Of a stretch of 45,129 nt of DNA, positions 30,857 through 40,441 are shown piece after piece. The notes under the pieces are model-generated. The model made no database searches. It saw only the letters and a list, made by a program, of their open reading frames with translations, and was not told the DNA's origin. Origin of the DNA: UBA8515 sp036170795 (GTDB taxonomy: Bacteria; Patescibacteriota; Minisyncoccia; Phycocordibacterales; UBA9973); NCBI GenBank assembly GCA_036170795.1, contig JAVHPX010000031.1, forward strand, positions 1-45,129, read 5' to 3'. Position numbers and translations under genes: made by a program. The stretch's first letter is position 1. Every line of letters begins with the position of its first letter.

Positions 30857-32312
30857 ATTCTTTTGGTTTCATTAGTGGAAAGAGTTGAGTTTCGCGTATT
30901 GGCTTATCTACCATGAATGAGAATAATCTCTCTCCAAATCCGAATCCACATGTAGGTGGCATACCGTGCTCGAGCATTTCTACGAATTCCCATTCTGGTT
31001 GCATTGCTTCTGTATCGCCTTTGTTTATCAAATCTTGCTGAAGTTCAAATCGTGCACGCTGATCGATGGGATCATTGAGCTCAGAGAATCCATTCCCTAC
31101 TTCAGAGCCTGCAATTATTATCTGGAAACGCTCTGTGAGCTCAGGATTATCTGTGCAAGATTTCGATAGTGGAGACACTAGCTTTGGATGATGTATGAGG
31201 AATGCTGGACCGGCGATATTCTTCCTGCAATATTTCCATAGTGTATCCATAAGTCTCTCGCGGTTGTCACCTTCGTATTTTACTCCAAGATCCGCCAACT
31301 TTGCTTTCATCTCATTTTCGTTTGCTTTTAGAACGTCAATACCTGTCTGCTTTAATACTTCTGCTTGATATTCAATCATAGGCCACTCACCTGCCAAATC
31401 AAAAGTAAATCCACGTGTAGTAAAAGATGTCGTATCGAATACTTCAGTTGCAATTCTCTGGTACATTTCTTGAGTAAGCTTCATACCATCTTTGTAGTTC
31501 GCATACGCCCAGTAGAACTCCATGTTAGTGAATTCTTGCAGATGCTCAGGACTACTACCTTCGTTTCGGTAAGCCCGACCAATCTCAAATGTTTTAGAGA
31601 ATCCTGCAGCCATTAAACGCTTTTGCCAAAGTTCTCCAATAGATATACGAAGAAATAAATCAATGTCAAAATCTTTATGATGGGTTTTAAAAGGATTTGC
31701 TTCTGCTCCTCCTGTAGTAACTTCAAGTGTTGGAGTTTCTACTTCTAAAAACTGATGCTCTTTCATAAACGAGCGTGTTACTTCCCAAAAAAGTGCTTTC
31801 TTTATAAAAAGTTCTTGAAGTTCTGGGGTAATAAGAATATCTAAATATCGTTTACGAAAACGCTCTTCCACATCTACAAGCCCATGCCATTTGTCTGGTA
31901 ATGGAGCAAGAGCTTTTGTAAGCATACGCCATTTTTTTATAAGAATTGTTTCTTGTTCTGTCTTTGTTTTAAAAAGTGTACCTGTAACTTCAATAAAGTC
32001 CCCACTATCTACTGTATCTGCAAAAAGAGAAAATAAATTACTATCTATCTCACCTTTCTTTGCTAGTCCTTGGAACTTACCTGTTCCATCTGTAAAATTA
32101 AAGAATATTAGTGCACCTTGTCCGCGCATAATAAGAACTCGTCCAGCAAGTGTAATTTCTGTTGTACCATTTTGAAGCATATCAAAACCAACAATAATCT
32201 CAGTTATAGTATGAGTACGAAAAGATTCTGCTGTATATGGATTCATCCCAGCATCTTTGAGTTTTTCTATTTTACCAATTCTTGCCTGCTTTAATTCTTC
32301 AAGTGAAGCCAT
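30855..32312 (-). CDS. lysS: Lysyl-tRNA synthetase, class II
   Basis: Charges tRNA-Lys. From MASLEELKQARIGK it is 485 aa, with an N-terminal OB-fold anticodon domain (about 50-140) and a class II catalytic domain. Motif 2 is FEIGRAYRNEG and motif 3 is GFGFGERLFSF. A longer frame starts at 32333, but it would overlap greA, and a -10-like TACAAT (minus, 32319-32324) ends 6 nt before the ATG at 32312, so the shorter start is preferred. It could be leaderless or a readthrough product of greA. Confidence 0.96.
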   Translation of the reverse strand: MASLEELKQARIGKIEKLKDAGMNPYTAESFRTHTITEIIVGFDMLQNGTTEITLAGRVLIMRGQGALIFFNFTDGTGKFQGLAKKGEIDSNLFSLFADTVDSGDFIEVTGTLFKTKTEQETILIKKWRMLTKALAPLPDKWHGLVDVEERFRKRYLDILITPELQELFIKKALFWEVTRSFMKEHQFLEVETPTLEVTTGGAEANPFKTHHKDFDIDLFLRISIGELWQKRLMAAGFSKTFEIGRAYRNEGSSPEHLQEFTNMEFYWAYANYKDGMKLTQEMYQRIATEVFDTTSFTTRGFTFDLAGEWPMIEYQAEVLKQTGIDVLKANENEMKAKLADLGVKYEGDNRERLMDTLWKYCRKNIAGPAFLIHHPKLVSPLSKSCTDNPELTERFQIIIAGSEVGNGFSELNDPIDQRARFELQQDLINKGDTEAMQPEWEFVEMLEHGMPPTCGFGFGERLFSFMVDKPIRETQLFPLMKPKE

Positions 32313-32316
32313 ATGT

Positions 32317-32781
32317 CTATTGTATATCAACAATAGTATATTTGACTAGCCCCTTGGGAGTATTTATAGATACTACATCATTTTTTATTTTACCAAAAAG
32401 TGCTTCACCAAGTGGTGATTTATTTGAAATTTTATTCTTTATCATATCTGCTTCTTCAGATCCTACAATACTATAAGCCACAGTGTCTTTAGTATTTTCT
32501 TTTTTTACAATAACAGTTGTACCGATTTCGACTTTATTTGAACGATGTTTTTTAATAACAACAGCTGACTGTAACATATATTCTATCTGGTTTATACGAT
32601 CCTCAGTCTTACCTTGGTCCTCGCGTGCCTGATGATACTCTGCATTCTCAGAAAGGTCACCGAGAGCTTTTGCAGCCTCAAGAGATTCAAGTATTTCCTT
32701 ACGTTTAACAACCTTTAAATGATTTAATTCTTCAATTAATGCTTGTTTTTTCTCTTCTGTTATATAATTTATTTCTTCCAT
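32317..32781 (-). CDS. greA: Transcript cleavage factor GreA
   Basis: Rescues backtracked RNA polymerase. The 154 aa have the N-terminal coiled coil, with GDLSENAEYHQAREDQ at its tip carrying the acidic catalytic residues (Asp and Glu), and the C-terminal domain (KNKISNKSPLGEALFGK). A promoter TTGACT-17-TATACT (minus, 32791-32819) ends 9 nt before the ATG. Confidence 0.97.
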   Translation of the reverse strand: MEEINYITEEKKQALIEELNHLKVVKRKEILESLEAAKALGDLSENAEYHQAREDQGKTEDRINQIEYMLQSAVVIKKHRSNKVEIGTTVIVKKENTKDTVAYSIVGSEEADMIKNKISNKSPLGEALFGKIKNDVVSINTPKGLVKYTIVDIQ

Positions 32782-32822
32782 AATCGGTACAGTATAGAGG
32801 TTTTAAATAAATAAGTCAAAGA

Positions 32823-34520
32823 TTACTGTAAATACTCTGGGGTATTTACGCTCATATAATCGATAACTTCACTCATGACTTGCGTAGCATTACCAGATGC
32901 AATTTTAGGTCCACGTTCCATAAGTATTACAAAACTATATTTAGGATTATCATAAGGGAAAAATCCTATAATCCATGAGTTAGTATTCGTATTACCTACT
33001 CCAATCTGGGCCGTACCAGACTTTGCTGCTACTTTTACTGATTTTAAATTTAATGCAGTTCCAGTACCTTCAGTGACCACACTACGCATAGCATCTTTTA
33101 TAATTTTAATTTTATCTATATCAATAGGTATCGTACTTTTCTTAACTTCAAAAGAAGTATCATCAAGACGCAAATGCGGAGTTGGTACAATACCATCGTT
33201 TGCAATACCTGCAACTGCACGTGCCATCTGAAGCGGGGTGACCTGAAAACCATATTGACCAATAGCAGTATTATATGTATCTCCCACTCTCCATATTTCA
33301 CCTTTAAAGGTTTTAGATTTCCACTCTGGTGTCGGAATTATTCCTTCCTTATCTCCACCAAAGTCAATACCAGTCTTTGACGCGATCCCAAACATTCTTG
33401 CATATTTATCAATATTTATAATACCAAGACCTTTCTGGTCTTGAAAACCACCACCTATATTATAAAAATATACATCAGAAGAAACAGCAATAGCTTTTTT
33501 CATATCTACATATCCAAAAGAGGCATGATCTTTAAAAATAGATTTTTTTTCAGGAAAATATGGATTAGGAATTGAAATAGAACCATTAGCCAAGATAAGT
33601 TTAAATGGAGTAATAATATTCTCAACAAGCGCGCCATAAGCAATAAATGGTTTTACTATAGAACCAGGTGTATATAAACCAGATACAGGACGATTAAGAA
33701 ATACCTTCCGTTTATCTTCAAAATATCCATTAATTATCTTTTTATCTTTACCATTTGAAATAATTGTACTATTATATTCCGGATAACTAGTAAGAGCTAA
33801 TAATTCACCTGTCTTTATATCCATTAAAACTCCTGCACCACCAGAAAATGATACATTTTTAGCCATAGAAGCAATCGAATTGTACATTGCTTCTTGAATA
33901 CGAGAATCAATAGAAAGTTTTATATTGTCACCTGCTTTGGGCAAAGATATTGTGTTTTCAGATTGTACTTCTCCATTTACATTTGTCTCAGTAATACGCA
34001 TACCATTAATTCCAGTAAGATTAGTATTATAAGATTTCTCAACACCATCTTTACCTATAAATGTATCCTGCCAATAATTACCCGAAGAATCTTTTTGAGG
34101 AGAACTAACATAACCAAGAAGCAATCCAAAGCCAGATTTATTAATATATGATCTAGTTGGAGCTACAAACCTATTAATATCAGATATATTCCATGTATTC
34201 CAAGCCATAAGAACACCTTTTTTATCATACAACAATCCTCTGTCAGCAAATATTGGTTGTTTAGTTAAAATATTATTTTCACTTTTTTTAAAAAAAGCTT
34301 CACCGTGAATTATCTGAAGTTTAGTAACATTCCATATAAATATAAATGCTGTGATTGTAAAAAATAATCCCAACAAATATATAGAACGTTTTGGAATTGG
34401 TTTCTCTAATCGACCTTCAAATTGTTGTGTATTAAAATTGGGTAAATTTTCAGAATCAAGAAAAATCTCATCTAAAGTTATATCCTTTTTTATTTTTTTG
34501 TTATTTATTTTAAATTTCAT
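32823..34520 (-). CDS. mrdA: Penicillin-binding protein 2, elongation transpeptidase
   Basis: Class B PBP for lateral wall growth, 565 aa. It has a cytoplasmic N-terminus of about 48 residues, a membrane helix (about 49-68), a pedestal region (RGLLYDKKG, GKDGVEKSYN) and a transpeptidase domain with Ser in SIVK (near 287), SSDVYFYNIGG, and KSGTAQ (near 499; KSG in place of KTG). It overlaps the preceding small membrane gene by 11 nt. The long N-terminal tail is unusual. Confidence 0.93.
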   Translation of the reverse strand: MKFKINNKKIKKDITLDEIFLDSENLPNFNTQQFEGRLEKPIPKRSIYLLGLFFTITAFIFIWNVTKLQIIHGEAFFKKSENNILTKQPIFADRGLLYDKKGVLMAWNTWNISDINRFVAPTRSYINKSGFGLLLGYVSSPQKDSSGNYWQDTFIGKDGVEKSYNTNLTGINGMRITETNVNGEVQSENTISLPKAGDNIKLSIDSRIQEAMYNSIASMAKNVSFSGGAGVLMDIKTGELLALTSYPEYNSTIISNGKDKKIINGYFEDKRKVFLNRPVSGLYTPGSIVKPFIAYGALVENIITPFKLILANGSISIPNPYFPEKKSIFKDHASFGYVDMKKAIAVSSDVYFYNIGGGFQDQKGLGIINIDKYARMFGIASKTGIDFGGDKEGIIPTPEWKSKTFKGEIWRVGDTYNTAIGQYGFQVTPLQMARAVAGIANDGIVPTPHLRLDDTSFEVKKSTIPIDIDKIKIIKDAMRSVVTEGTGTALNLKSVKVAAKSGTAQIGVGNTNTNSWIIGFFPYDNPKYSFVILMERGPKIASGNATQVMSEVIDYMSVNTPEYLQ

Positions 34521-34779
34521 TTTTATAAATTATCATATTCAAACGAAGATACTGTATAGCTATATATACAATAGATACTATTAGAGTAAACCAAGTACTA
34601 TTAGATAGTAAATTTACTTCAGGTATTGCAAACATAGAATACATTGTAATCCACATAATTATAAACTCATAAAACTGTTTAAAAGCTAATATACCAATAA
34701 ATGCAATAATACCAGATATATACCATGGTAAGATAAAAACTGATAATAATAGTAATGTATCAAAAACAACTCGCTTCAT
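34510..34779 (-). CDS. Small integral membrane protein, 89 aa (possible MreD substitute)
   Basis: Three predicted membrane helices (about 5-30, 35-55 and 60-80) and no long loops. It lies directly before mrdA and overlaps it, the position of mreD in many genomes, but it is only half the length of MreD and I see no clear motif. A -10 TATAAT (minus, 34787-34792) with TTGTCA (34811-34816) ends 7 nt before the ATG. Confidence 0.6.
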   Translation of the reverse strand: MKRVVFDTLLLLSVFILPWYISGIIAFIGILAFKQFYEFIIMWITMYSMFAIPEVNLLSNSTWFTLIVSIVYIAIQYLRLNMIIYKNEI

Positions 34780-34821
34780 AATGAGTATTATATGCTATTT
34801 ACATATTATTTGACAAATACA

Positions 34822-35703
34822 TTATCTATTACTTATTTTGCGATAAATGGAACGGAGAATCAAAAAAACAATAAACAATATTAATCCATAAAAAATAATT
34901 TTAGTACCAAAAATAAAATCTATGACAGAAAGAAGAAAAAGTTTAACATAAAGAATTGGTTTATCTGTAGCATATAATGATTTAGACTTTACCTCTTCAT
35001 TTTTTGGAAGTATTTTTGTGTTTTTATCTTTCGCAATAGTTGTTAACTCAGAATTTCTTGCAACATCATTCATAATATCAATTTCTTTTTTTGTTTTATC
35101 TTTTGCATCAATAATATTTGTATATGTAATATCACGAAAATTATCCAAAGAATTAAAACCCGAAGAAATCGGCTTATCTATAGAACTAGGTAAAATATCT
35201 TTGATAGCAAAACTTGCTTGTTTAATATCATTTTTAACAACATCAGAGCTAGTAACTTTTTGGCCATTAATTGTCTTTATAGAAACTGGAATAAATGTAT
35301 TGTTTTCTAAAGTAGTATTATTACTAAGTATAATTTGTTCTTTTTTACCATTATTTAATATGGTTGATGAACCAATCTTAGCAGATATAGAATGATCACC
35401 AGAAGTTACTTTCCATGTTATTGATATATCTTCTAAACGTGAAGGTAAAACTGTAATATCTCTTGTACCCAAAACAACATTTTTATCATAAAAATCAATA
35501 CGAGTATATAAAGAACTTGTATTAGCATTCCAAACAGCTGTATGTATTTTAACTGTATCTCCTTCTACAAGAGGATATTTTGAATACCAAATCTGTCCTG
35601 GTATAAAACCAGTCGTAGCTGTCGGATCAGTCACAGCATAAACGGTATGCGCCATACTTACTACAAATACAAATAATATAATTACAAAAAAATATTTTTT
35701 CAT
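34822..35703 (-). CDS. Exported, C-terminally anchored surface protein, 293 aa
   Basis: It has a signal peptide (about 1-22, cleavage likely after VYA), an Ig-like beta domain (about 30-130: PLVEGDTVKIHTAVWN, SITWKVTSGDHSISAKI), a polar linker rich in Lys, Asp and Ser (about 150-240) and a C-terminal membrane helix (about 262-283) followed by basic residues. The beta domain recalls CARDB/Ig folds found in surface proteins. No enzyme motif. It follows murC in the same direction. Confidence 0.75.
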   Translation of the reverse strand: MKKYFFVIILFVFVVSMAHTVYAVTDPTATTGFIPGQIWYSKYPLVEGDTVKIHTAVWNANTSSLYTRIDFYDKNVVLGTRDITVLPSRLEDISITWKVTSGDHSISAKIGSSTILNNGKKEQIILSNNTTLENNTFIPVSIKTINGQKVTSSDVVKNDIKQASFAIKDILPSSIDKPISSGFNSLDNFRDITYTNIIDAKDKTKKEIDIMNDVARNSELTTIAKDKNTKILPKNEEVKSKSLYATDKPILYVKLFLLSVIDFIFGTKIIFYGLILFIVFLILRSIYRKISNR

Positions 35704-35732
35704 GTTTTATCTTAATATTGTATCACAGATAA

Positions 35733-37055
35733 TTATTGACTGAGAATGTTATCTCCTATTTTGTATGCTTCCCCCGCACCCATAGTAACAATAACATCAT
35801 TAGATCCAAGTGTTAATGTAGAAAAATAATCTTTTGCTTGATCAAATGATAATGCTTGTACACTAGGATGTGCTTTTGCAATTTCTGTAGCAAGAAGACT
35901 TGAACTGATTGTACCGTCATCAATTTCACGAGCTTTAAAAATAGGCAAAATTACAACTTCATCAGCATCAATAAAAGATGTTACAAATTCATTAAAAAGC
36001 ACTTTGGTACGACTAAAAAGATGTGGCTGAAAAAAAACATAAAGCTTATATTTATCTTTTGTCCCATTTTTCGGAAATTTTTCTCTAAATGCTTGCAAGC
36101 TTGCTTTAATCTCTGTCGGATGATGCGCATAATCATCATAAACTAAAGCACCAGAAGAAAGTCTACCTTTATATTCAAATCGTCTTGATGTACCTTGGAA
36201 GTTCGAAAGCTTCTCGTTAATATTTTCTTTCTCATATCCGAAAAGTATTCCCACAGCATATGCCATACTCGCATCTATTTGCATATGACGACCAGGAATT
36301 AAAAGAGTTCGTTCATAGAGATATGTTTTATAATCTATAATTTCACACTTCGCATTTTTTATAACATCTTTTATATCAAGATTATCTGCATCACAGACTA
36401 TATATCCATTTGGAGGTACTTTCTCCACGAGTTCTTTATATGCACTTTTTATATCAGCTAAATCTTTATAATAATCTACATGATCAAGATCAATATTAGT
36501 GATAATTAATATATTTGGATGCAAGTTCAAAAATGCACGATAATATTCATCGGCTTCAACTACAAAATATTTACTTTTACCTTGTATAAAATTAGATTTA
36601 AAACCCTGCAAAAAACTTCCGATAACAACAGTTGGATCTGCTCCAAGTGACATAAGTATGTGAGCAATCATACCTGTAGTCGTAGTCTTTCCGTGACAAC
36701 CAGAAACAGCAATAGTATATTTATCTTTCGATACAAGTCCAAGCATTTCTGGATATACTATTGATAGAATAGGCAAAGATTTTAATTGTAATAGGAAAAC
36801 TTTATCAAATACTTCAATTGCTCGAGAATAAACAATTAAATCTACTTCTGCTGGAATAGCATCTATTTGCTGACCAATAGTAATTTGCGCATTAAGACTT
36901 TTTAATAATTTAATATTTTCTCCAGTATCATTTAAATCTTGCCCACTTACAATCTTTCCTTCCTCAAGCATCATGCGCGCAATCGCCGAAATACCGATAC
37001 CACCGATACCAATAAAGTGCACATGTTTAATTTTCGTTAAGTCTAATTTTTGCAT
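35733..37055 (-). CDS. murC: UDP-N-acetylmuramate--L-alanine ligase
   Basis: First amino-acid addition in peptidoglycan precursor synthesis. The 440 aa carry the N-terminal Rossmann-like loop GIGGIGISAIARMM (about 16-29), the ATP loop SGCHGKTTTTGMIA, VEADEYYRAF, and the C-terminal DDYAHHPTEI and TMGAGEAYKIG. Length is near normal (about 460). It lies one base after murD (TAA-A-ATG). Confidence 0.96.
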   Translation of the reverse strand: MQKLDLTKIKHVHFIGIGGIGISAIARMMLEEGKIVSGQDLNDTGENIKLLKSLNAQITIGQQIDAIPAEVDLIVYSRAIEVFDKVFLLQLKSLPILSIVYPEMLGLVSKDKYTIAVSGCHGKTTTTGMIAHILMSLGADPTVVIGSFLQGFKSNFIQGKSKYFVVEADEYYRAFLNLHPNILIITNIDLDHVDYYKDLADIKSAYKELVEKVPPNGYIVCDADNLDIKDVIKNAKCEIIDYKTYLYERTLLIPGRHMQIDASMAYAVGILFGYEKENINEKLSNFQGTSRRFEYKGRLSSGALVYDDYAHHPTEIKASLQAFREKFPKNGTKDKYKLYVFFQPHLFSRTKVLFNEFVTSFIDADEVVILPIFKAREIDDGTISSSLLATEIAKAHPSVQALSFDQAKDYFSTLTLGSNDVIVTMGAGEAYKIGDNILSQ

Positions 37056-37056
37056 T

Positions 37057-38397
37057 TTATTTTAGTTTACTTATTATCTTCATAAACTGATCATTTCGGT
37101 CGTATTCGTTAATAAACATTCCAAAAGACGCAAAGGCTGGAGAAAATAGCAGTATATCCCCTTTCTTTGCGTCTTTGACTACATGTGCTACTGCGTCCTT
37201 GAGTGAACCTACTACTTCCAGGTCTACTTTTATTTTATTCTTACTCACCAACTTTTCTGTACCTGTACCAGGAAGTAGTATTACCTTCTTACAATATTTA
37301 TTTATTGTTTTTTCAAGTAAAGATGTATCGAGGCCTTTGTCTGATCCACCAGCGACGAGAATGATACGTGTACGCTTTGTATCTGCACCGATAGCTTTAA
37401 TCCCTGCGATTGTTGCTTCTGGAGTTGTAGCATTATTGTCATTATATATTTTCACATGGTTTATTTCTTTAACAAACTGAAGGCGCCCTTCCACACCTTT
37501 GAAATCTTTTATAACTTTTTTGATATTTGTCTCTGGAATTTTAAATAGTTTAGCAACTTCTACAGAACAAGCAAGATTATCCCTCTGGTGAGATCCTGGA
37601 ACAACAAATTTAAATCCTACGACGGCTTTACTATTTGCAACTATGAGCTTACTCTTTATATCTTTCGAGATTAATTTTTTCATCTTCGGTAATATAATTA
37701 GCGAATCTCCTTTCTTTTGATACTTGAAAATATTTGCTTTATCATCAAAATATTTATCCATATCATCCTTGTAGTAATTCATATGGTCTGGCATGAATGT
37801 AGTGAATACTGATATTTGTGGAGAAATCTTTGCTTCACCGAAACCTTGCATCTGCCATGAGTCGAGCTCAAGTACAACAACATCTCCTTCTTTAACCTGT
37901 GCAAGAAGTGGCAAAGTCGCACCTCCACGCACATTACCACCTATATAAACATTATGTTTCAAATATTTCTCATTTGCCTTTAATATTTCATAAATAAGCA
38001 TTGTAGTCATAGTCTTACCGCGGGTACCAGTAATACCGATAATTGTTACTTCTGAAGCAATCTTTGCAAAAAGTGATGCATCCATTTCAACTGGAATATT
38101 ATTCTTCTTTGCTTCTTTTATATATATTGAATCAAGTGGTACACCTGCAGCTTTGATTATCATATCCTTCCCTTGGAAGTCACTGAATCTGTGCTCACCT
38201 AACACAAATTTTATATTATTGTATTTTGATAGTAATTTTATAGCAGGAGCTAGCATATCTCGTGATTTCAGATCTGTGACTGTGAGTTGTGCTCCACATT
38301 CTGCCAAGAACTTCGTATAGGCAATACCCCGCCCAAGAAGCCCGAGCCCCATGACCGTAATCTTTTTATTCTTAAAATAGTCTTTGTAGTTTGTCAT
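37057..38397 (-). CDS. murD: UDP-N-acetylmuramoylalanine--D-glutamate ligase
   Basis: Adds D-Glu to UDP-MurNAc-L-Ala. The 446 aa contain GLGLLGRGIAY near the N-terminus, the ATP loop GTRGKTMTTMLIYE, ELDSWQMQG, and the C-terminal YNDNNATTPEATIAGI, LVAGGSDKGLD and LLFSPAFASFG. It starts 2 nt after the murE stop. Confidence 0.95.
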   Translation of the reverse strand: MTNYKDYFKNKKITVMGLGLLGRGIAYTKFLAECGAQLTVTDLKSRDMLAPAIKLLSKYNNIKFVLGEHRFSDFQGKDMIIKAAGVPLDSIYIKEAKKNNIPVEMDASLFAKIASEVTIIGITGTRGKTMTTMLIYEILKANEKYLKHNVYIGGNVRGGATLPLLAQVKEGDVVVLELDSWQMQGFGEAKISPQISVFTTFMPDHMNYYKDDMDKYFDDKANIFKYQKKGDSLIILPKMKKLISKDIKSKLIVANSKAVVGFKFVVPGSHQRDNLACSVEVAKLFKIPETNIKKVIKDFKGVEGRLQFVKEINHVKIYNDNNATTPEATIAGIKAIGADTKRTRIILVAGGSDKGLDTSLLEKTINKYCKKVILLPGTGTEKLVSKNKIKVDLEVVGSLKDAVAHVVKDAKKGDILLFSPAFASFGMFINEYDRNDQFMKIISKLK

Positions 38398-38399
38398 AA

Positions 38400-39797
38400 T
38401 TATTTTAGAAACTTCTTCAATTCTTCCATATCATCAAAATAACTTTTTAAACCATTTATTTCTTGATACTTCTCGTGCCCCTTACCAGCTAATAATATAT
38501 AATCACCAGATTTTGCTATAGTGCACGCTTTCGCTATAGCTTCTCTACGATCAAGAATATTTAAAACTTTATCTTGAGTTAATGATTCAATACCTTTTTG
38601 CATGTCATTTAAAATAGTTGCAGAATCTTCTGTACGAGGATTATCAGAAGTAAGTATAACCACATCACTCATATCATAACCAATACGTGTCATTATTGGA
38701 CGCTTTGTCTTATCTCTATCTCCTCCACAACCAAAAACAGAAATAACTTTATTATTGCCTTTCATATCACCAATCGTACGCAAAACATTCTCCAACGCAT
38801 CTGGGGTATGAGCGTAATCAACTATTCCCGTTACATTGCTTGGGCTTTTAATATATTGAAATCTCCCTACCACTGGCTCGAGTTTCTTCATTTCTTCTTT
38901 GACCCTTGCTTCATCCTCTCCAAGAGCAATAGCTGTACCATATATAGCAAGTGCATTATATGCATTGAATTCACCTATAAGCTTTGTCTCTAAGTACCCA
39001 GAGAAATCTGCATCACCTTTTAGTAAATAAAAATATTTTTTTGCTTTTGTATTCTTTAGTATATATTCACCATTTGGATCATTTTTATTTGAGAGTGCAA
39101 AAGATGTTTCAGGTAAGAAATCAAAAAATGATTTTTTTATATCACGATAATTATCAAATGTTTTATGATAATCAAGATGATCAAGAGTTAAATTTGTAAA
39201 TACACCACCAGAAAAGATAAGACCTTTTATCCGTTTTTCTCCTACTGCATGTGAACTTACTTCCATAAAACAATATTTACACCCTTCTTCTACCATCATA
39301 TCTAAAAGTCTATTAAGAGTTATAGAGTCAGGAGTAGTACGTTCTGTATCAAATAATTTATCATTAATCTTATTCACTACTGTACCCATCATTCCTACTT
39401 TATATCCGAGATTTCTAAATAATTGATAAAGCAGTGTAGCTATTGTAGTTTTTCCATTTGTTCCTGTCACACCTATTAATTTTAATTTACGTGAAGGGTG
39501 ATCGTAAAAATTACTAGCCATAATACCTAAAGCTTCTTTGGTATCAATTACTTTTAGATAAGTTACCCCTTGTATATAATTATCTAAATTATTTTGATAT
39601 ACAATAACTTTTACACCTTTACTAATACAATCATCTATAAATAAATGCCCATCGGTATTATTACCTACAATTGCAATAAATAATGAATTATCTTTTATTT
39701 TATTTGAATTGATAACCAAAGATGAAATACTAACATCCAAATTACCATGTGTTTCTAATATTTGAATATTCTCTATAACATCGTTTAGTAATTTCAT
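38400..39797 (-). CDS. murE: UDP-MurNAc-L-Ala-D-Glu--meso-DAP ligase
   Basis: Adds the third residue of the stem peptide. The 465 aa show the ATP loop GVTGTNGKTTIATLL, EVSSHAVGEKRI, NLTLDHLDYH, VDYAHTPDALENVL and the specificity motif DNPR (near residue 385). DNPR is typical of enzymes that use meso-diaminopimelate, so the wall is probably of that type. It starts one base after the kinase gene (TAA-A-ATG). Confidence 0.95.
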   Translation of the reverse strand: MKLLNDVIENIQILETHGNLDVSISSLVINSNKIKDNSLFIAIVGNNTDGHLFIDDCISKGVKVIVYQNNLDNYIQGVTYLKVIDTKEALGIMASNFYDHPSRKLKLIGVTGTNGKTTIATLLYQLFRNLGYKVGMMGTVVNKINDKLFDTERTTPDSITLNRLLDMMVEEGCKYCFMEVSSHAVGEKRIKGLIFSGGVFTNLTLDHLDYHKTFDNYRDIKKSFFDFLPETSFALSNKNDPNGEYILKNTKAKKYFYLLKGDADFSGYLETKLIGEFNAYNALAIYGTAIALGEDEARVKEEMKKLEPVVGRFQYIKSPSNVTGIVDYAHTPDALENVLRTIGDMKGNNKVISVFGCGGDRDKTKRPIMTRIGYDMSDVVILTSDNPRTEDSATILNDMQKGIESLTQDKVLNILDRREAIAKACTIAKSGDYILLAGKGHEKYQEINGLKSYFDDMEELKKFLK

Positions 39798-39798
39798 T

Positions 39799-40383
39799 TT
39801 AGTTTTTTAAAAGCCAATTTTTGTACGACTCTACAATTTTTTGCACTACTATTTCTAGTGGTATTTTAGCTGTATCTATAACTAAATCAAAATTCTCTGG
39901 CGAAGTATTATCAACAATATTATATAATTCTTGATATCTTTTCTTCTCACTGGCACGTCTATTTGTAATTGCTTTTACTACGCTTTCTATAGAATCAAAA
40001 CCTACGTATGTTTCTTTTTGTCTATTAAGATTATTTTTCATATCATTTAATATTCTTTCAGCTGCTATTATAGGATCAAGAAGTAAAAATACCTTAAAAG
40101 AAAAAGGTAAAAAGAAAAATCCTAAGCGTGAATCGAGTACTATATTATTTTTTTGTCCTATATCACGATTGTAATCATCAAGTTCTTTGTCTATTGATCC
40201 ATTATCTGTCTCTGCTATTTTACATAATTCTTCAAGTGAAACTTCATGTTTATTAGCAATAGAACGCATAAAATCACCTGTTGATGCACGAGTATAATCA
40301 AGTAACTCTGCAACTTTATTTGCTGTTGATGATTTACCACTTCCTAATGAACCTGCGATAGTTATAATGTGCTTTTTCTCCAT
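39799..40383 (-). CDS. Cytidylate kinase-like P-loop kinase
   Basis: Small nucleoside monophosphate kinase-like protein. From MEKKHIITIAGSLGSGKSS it is 194 aa. It has the P-loop GSLGSGKSS (10-18), then RASTGDFMRSIA, where CMP-kinase-like proteins bind the nucleotide, and a lid-like segment NRRASEKKRYQELY. A longer frame to 40569 runs across the divergent tsaD start and has no family match there, so I use the ATG at 40383. The exact substrate (CMP, dCMP or other) is not proven; it heads the murEDC operon. Confidence 0.8.
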   Translation of the reverse strand: MEKKHIITIAGSLGSGKSSTANKVAELLDYTRASTGDFMRSIANKHEVSLEELCKIAETDNGSIDKELDDYNRDIGQKNNIVLDSRLGFFFLPFSFKVFLLLDPIIAAERILNDMKNNLNRQKETYVGFDSIESVVKAITNRRASEKKRYQELYNIVDNTSPENFDLVIDTAKIPLEIVVQKIVESYKNWLLKN

Positions 40384-40406
40384 ATACAAATAGCGTACCA
40401 TAAAAA

Positions 40407-40435
40407 TGGTCAAATAAAAACCCTTGTGGTATAGT
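40407..40435 (+). promoter_or_regulatory. Promoter of tsaD
   Basis: TGGTCA (40407-40412), 17-nt spacer, extended -10 TGgTATAGT (40427-40435). It ends 6 nt before the ATG, so the mRNA is probably leaderless. Confidence 0.6.
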
Positions 40436-40441
40436 ACTTTT

